DNA of 64,000 bases from Psettodes erumei (lineage: Eukaryota; Chordata; Actinopteri; Pleuronectiformes; Psettodidae), in assembly GCA_016785225.1 (NCBI GenBank), contig JAFBJZ010000886.1, forward strand, positions 310,001-374,000. Reading direction: 5' to 3'. Shown here piece by piece: positions 61,068-64,000 of this stretch. Made by a program: the position numbers and the translations under genes. The notes under the pieces are model-generated. The model was not told the origin of the DNA, did no database searches, and was given only the letters and a program-made list of their open reading frames with translations. Numbering within the stretch: position 1 is the stretch's first letter; each line of letters opens with the position of its first letter.

Positions 61068-61306
61068 GTAAGTCCTCATCGCACAGTAAATGGATCATCA
61101 AAGTTGCTTCTATGCGAATACTCTATGTATGTATTCTCTTATGTAAATAAACACATACTGTATTTTGCAATGTAACTTTGCACTTTGCAAACTAAAGCTA
61201 CCCCAACACACTACACATTAAAAGCAACCTTTACTTCATTCATTGCCAACAATCAGTGCTGCTGAGGTTTGTGAGTAATGCCGTATGTGTTTGTTTTTCT
61301 TTCCAG

Positions 61307-61408
61307 TCAGTTATGCCAGACCTGTCATAATCCTCGGGCCGATGAAGGACAGACTCAACGATGATCTGATATCAGAGTTCCCGGACAAGTTTGGGTCTTG
61401 TGTGCCAC
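61307..61408 (+). CDS. dlg2: dlg2 exon: GK domain, degenerate P-loop
   Basis: Residues 750-783: ISYARPVIILGPMKDRLNDD, LISEFPDKFGSCVP. The nucleotide-binding loop reads GPMKDRLND in place of the GxxGxGK(S/T) of active guanylate kinases, as in all DLG proteins, so this GK is a phosphopeptide-binding module and not an enzyme. Acceptor gtttttctttccag, donor gtaagt. Phase 1 to 1. Confidence 0.97.
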
Positions 61409-63413
61409 GTAAGTAGTTCATGGAACCAGAGCAGGATTTCATTTTGAATTGTTTATGGACAACAGTAACAACAACATGATCTGACATTACAGTGATAGTT
61501 GTAAAGTGATGTGAAGTGGCATGAACTGTATTTGTATATCGATGAGCTCATGCGTTACAGAATAGGTGGTGGTCATGATCATATCTGCTGTGGAGACCAA
61601 CATCATTCACTTATCCCACCAGTCTTCTATGCATTTCCTTATGTGTGTGCATTTACTGTGTAATCATTTCATGAAAACCGTGTTAAATTACAATTATTGA
61701 GCTGTTTTTCATTAATAAGGAATGCATTGATTCTGACTGAAAGTGTGAAACAGATGTGTTTGAAGATGCAGGCCTCTCGTGTTCCAGCTGTGAACTGGTG
61801 GAAATGGCTGTTAATGCTGCAGTGGTGTATGTTCTCACAGTGATGTGGGTGTGTCGTCAATTCAACCTATTCTTTTCTTGAATTTGACACGTTTAAAGTT
61901 AGTTGATTTACAACTTCCTTTGGAATTATTTGTGAACATCAATTTATAAGATATAAATCTTTTTGACACTAATTTGTTCCCATATCCCACCAGCTTTCCA
62001 CATGACACTGTGAAACCTGAGGCTCTCATCTCTTCCACACAATGCTAAGGGAGAGACATGTTTGAATGTGACTTAATTAGCCTTAAATATCATGACATTG
62101 GATGAGTAGAAAAGAAAAGTGTGTATAAATAATCTGTGTATGGTTCATTCATTCATTCATTATTCCATTTGAAATCCAAATCATCCAAAATCCCCAAAGA
62201 AGAAATGGGGCTGTTTTTTTTTGTTAAACGATTTGTTTGTTTTGGATTTGAAACAGAATAATGAAAGAAAAAAACATGCATGGATTGTATGAGTGCTGTT
62301 TTTGGTTTATGGAGGATCGAAACCTTTTGCTGCCCGCATTTGAACACATCCCAACAGGATCACCTCACTCCCCTGTGTACAGTGTAATGTGATCTTTATC
62401 AGCACAAAGATATTTTTATTTTTGCATGTTTTGATTTATCCATCTCTTTTATTTCAATTTGCCTTGTGAACCATAAAAAGCTGCTATCAGTTCAGGGAAC
62501 CAAGGTAAGTGAGTGGATAAGCTGCATTGATTCTTTCCTCCTTTTACTTAGAAAATTAGTTAGGATGAATTAGAGTTATTCATCCTCAACCCTAATCTGA
62601 CCCTATCCTTATTTCAGTTTGTGCAGAATCAATCTGTTGGTGTTAGAGACAATAGTGTTATACCATATATGGTTCATTGTAGTACACTTCCTACTTCCTT
62701 GTTTATCAGCCACTTTATCTGTTGTTTCATATTCAGTGAAATCTGCTCCATGACAGAATGTTTTGTTCCAGGGATTTTGTAGCATATGCTATGCTAACAA
62801 CATATAATTAATAGTTCTTTAACTGCCAAAGCTAGGAAGCTTGGTTTTTGTGGCATAAAGGTGGCAAATTCACACCACTTGCAGTCCTTGTATTATCGAA
62901 TTAATTTTAAAAAACAAAGGTGCTCATCCATGTGTTGAAAAAGAAACCCTGTGACAGCACTGTGAAGATTTCATAACAAGCATTTCAGCTGTATGTAATT
63001 GGATACTTGAAAAGGTAAACCTATACCACAGGTTATTCTGAGGATTCAGGCTGTTGTTGCCACTTGGCTACGATTGGTAGGATTTTTAAAAAAAAATGTA
63101 ACACACTGCCACCCTATTTTGAATGAAAGCAGCATTCCTATTGGAACATGTGGTGATAATTTTAATTATTATTTTATTTAAAATATTTACATTGATGTCA
63201 TCAATGGAGTGACAAAAAGGCCCCCAGTCATTTCCACAAAATGGTATCACATCTAATGTACAATGCTAATATTTGCATATGGCACAATTGAAAGCTTTGC
63301 ATTATAGACAGTGGTGAGATCTTATTGAGAATTAAATAGGAAATATTTTGCGTGTGGCAAACGTGGCATTAATTATGAAGTTATAAAGAGCTTATTTCCT
63401 CCTTGCACCAAAG
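61409..63413 (+). other. dlg2: dlg2 intron
   Basis: GT 61409 to AG 63413. AT-rich; no other feature supported. Confidence 0.88.
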
Positions 63414-63586
63414 ATACCACTCGGCCAAAGAGGGACTACGAGGTGGATGGACGAGACTACCACTTTGTGATGTCCCGAGAGCAGATGGAGAAAGACATCC
63501 AAGAGCACAAGTTTATTGAGGCGGGACAGTACAACGATAATCTTTATGGAACAAGTGTCCAGTCTGTGAAATATGTGGCCGAAAGG
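63414..63586 (+). CDS. dlg2: dlg2 exon: GK domain core
   Basis: Residues 784-841: HTTRPKRDYEVDGRDYHFVM, SREQMEKDIQEHKFIEAGQY and NDNLYGTSVQSVKYVAER. The HTTRPKRDYEVDGRDYHF stretch forms the former GMP site, which now reads phospho-Ser/Thr in SAPAP-type partners. Acceptor ctccttgcaccaaag, donor gtgagc. Phase 1 in, 0 out. Confidence 0.97.
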
Positions 63587-63794
63587 GTGAGCTTCTGTTT
63601 TTAAAAAAAATTGCACCACAAAACGTAAAATGTAAAATTATGCAGTTCAGTTCTAAATTTTGATTATGTGCTAGTGACAAGAAGATTTACACTATATCCA
63701 AATTATTGCTAGATTTAAAAGATCTTGCTTTGATATTAAAACTTGAGAGATGATGACGTGTGGTTCTGTGTGGCGAATCCTGCCTCTGTCTCAG

Positions 63795-63904
63795 GGTAAA
63801 CACTGCATCCTGGATGTGTCTGGAAATGCCATCAAACGACTACAAGTAGCACAACTCTATCCTATCGCCATCTTCATAAAGCCCAAGTCAATTGATTCAT
63901 TAAT
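63795..63904 (+). CDS. dlg2: dlg2 exon: GK domain, last exon in window
   Basis: Residues 842-877: GKHCILDVSGNAIKRLQVAQ, LYPIAIFIKPKSIDSL, with AT of the following Met codon before donor gtgagt. Acceptor ctctgtctcag. Phase 0 in, 2 out. The remaining GK helices and the C-terminus must lie to the right of the window. Confidence 0.96.
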
Positions 63905-64000
63905 GTGAGTTTACACTTTGTATTATTGGTAAAAACCCAATTACCCCTTGGGTAAAGCTAAAAATTTTCCACTAGTTTGTTATTTTCATTATCAGAAAAT
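63905..64000 (+). other. dlg2: dlg2 intron, start (cut by window end)
   Basis: Begins gtgagt after AT of the split Met codon. Confidence 0.9.

Larger units (their letters stand above)
18435..63904 (+). other. dlg2: dlg2 gene, gamma-type transcript, partial (3' end outside window)
   Basis: Overall gene model. DLG2 (PSD-93) is a membrane-associated guanylate kinase of the postsynaptic density. Its PDZ domains hold NMDA receptors, K+ channels and neuroligins, and its GK domain binds phosphorylated SAPAP/GKAP proteins. Nineteen coding exons (one from an alternative pair) join with canonical GT-AG sites and matching phases into one frame of 877 codons plus 2 bases. Domains by residue in this isoform: GLGF loops at 180-183 (PDZ1), 275-278 (PDZ2) and 504-507 (PDZ3); SH3 from ALFDY at 617; GK from about 753. 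DLG2 rather than DLG1/3/4 is indicated by the linker NTDTLESVPYVNGTEIEYEF and the inter-PDZ segment KLCDKAPSPRHYSPTECDKS, which I recall as DLG2-specific. The last roughly 65 residues of GK are expected beyond 64000. Confidence 0.95.

Noticed and set aside
1..64000. CRISPR arrays, operons, tRNA or rRNA genes
   Set aside because: No regularly spaced repeats, ribosome-binding sites or RNA-gene signatures; the window is eukaryotic.

Overview
The window is vertebrate nuclear DNA, almost certainly from a teleost fish. It is a low-gene-density stretch with GT-AG introns, (TG)n microsatellites, Tc1-like and hAT DNA-transposon remnants and L2/Rex-like LINE fragments typical of ray-finned fish. There is no prokaryotic or viral gene organisation. 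The only gene I can support is dlg2 (PSD-93/chapsyn-110, a synaptic MAGUK scaffold), on the + strand and running off the right edge.

Layout. 1-9763: transposon-rich upstream DNA or a 5' intron of dlg2. It holds a Tc1/mariner scrap (about 1200-1480), a BED-finger hAT fragment (about 1764-2372), a 692-bp hAT element with a perfect 8-bp target-site duplication (4004-4695), a Tc1-like transposase pseudogene (about 5040-5760) and the 3' part of a LINE (about 6530-7640). 9764-10072: an unrecognised 103-codon open segment ending in a phase-0 splice donor, a candidate alternative 5' exon. 18435-18857: the alternative first coding exon of a gamma-type dlg2 transcript, His/Cys-rich, preceded by a long pyrimidine-rich tract. 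25006-63904: the common exons.

Eighteen consecutive exons after the first join in perfect phase. From the ATG at 18435 they give 877 full codons plus two bases: N-terminal linker, PDZ1, PDZ2, DLG2-specific linker, PDZ3, SH3, an SH3-GK hook with two alternative exons, and about two thirds of the guanylate-kinase-like domain. The GK C-terminus, the stop and the 3' UTR lie beyond the window. The upstream alpha/beta N-terminal exons (palmitoylated or L27-type in mammals) were not found and presumably lie to the left.

Most interesting: (i) phase arithmetic makes the hook exons 58547-58643 and 59165-59210 strictly mutually exclusive, because including both or neither meets an early stop; (ii) a strong upstream acceptor adds 23 codons before PDZ3; (iii) a 45-nt phase-matched cryptic or cassette exon at 49784-49828 between PDZ3 and the SH3 region; (iv) the possible extra N-terminal exon at 9764; (v) six perfect short-loop inverted repeats (11-23 bp arms), at least one of which looks like a templated inverted insertion inside an older repeat copy. 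I found no sign of a wholly new biological system; the novelty is in dlg2 isoform architecture and small-scale genome rearrangement.
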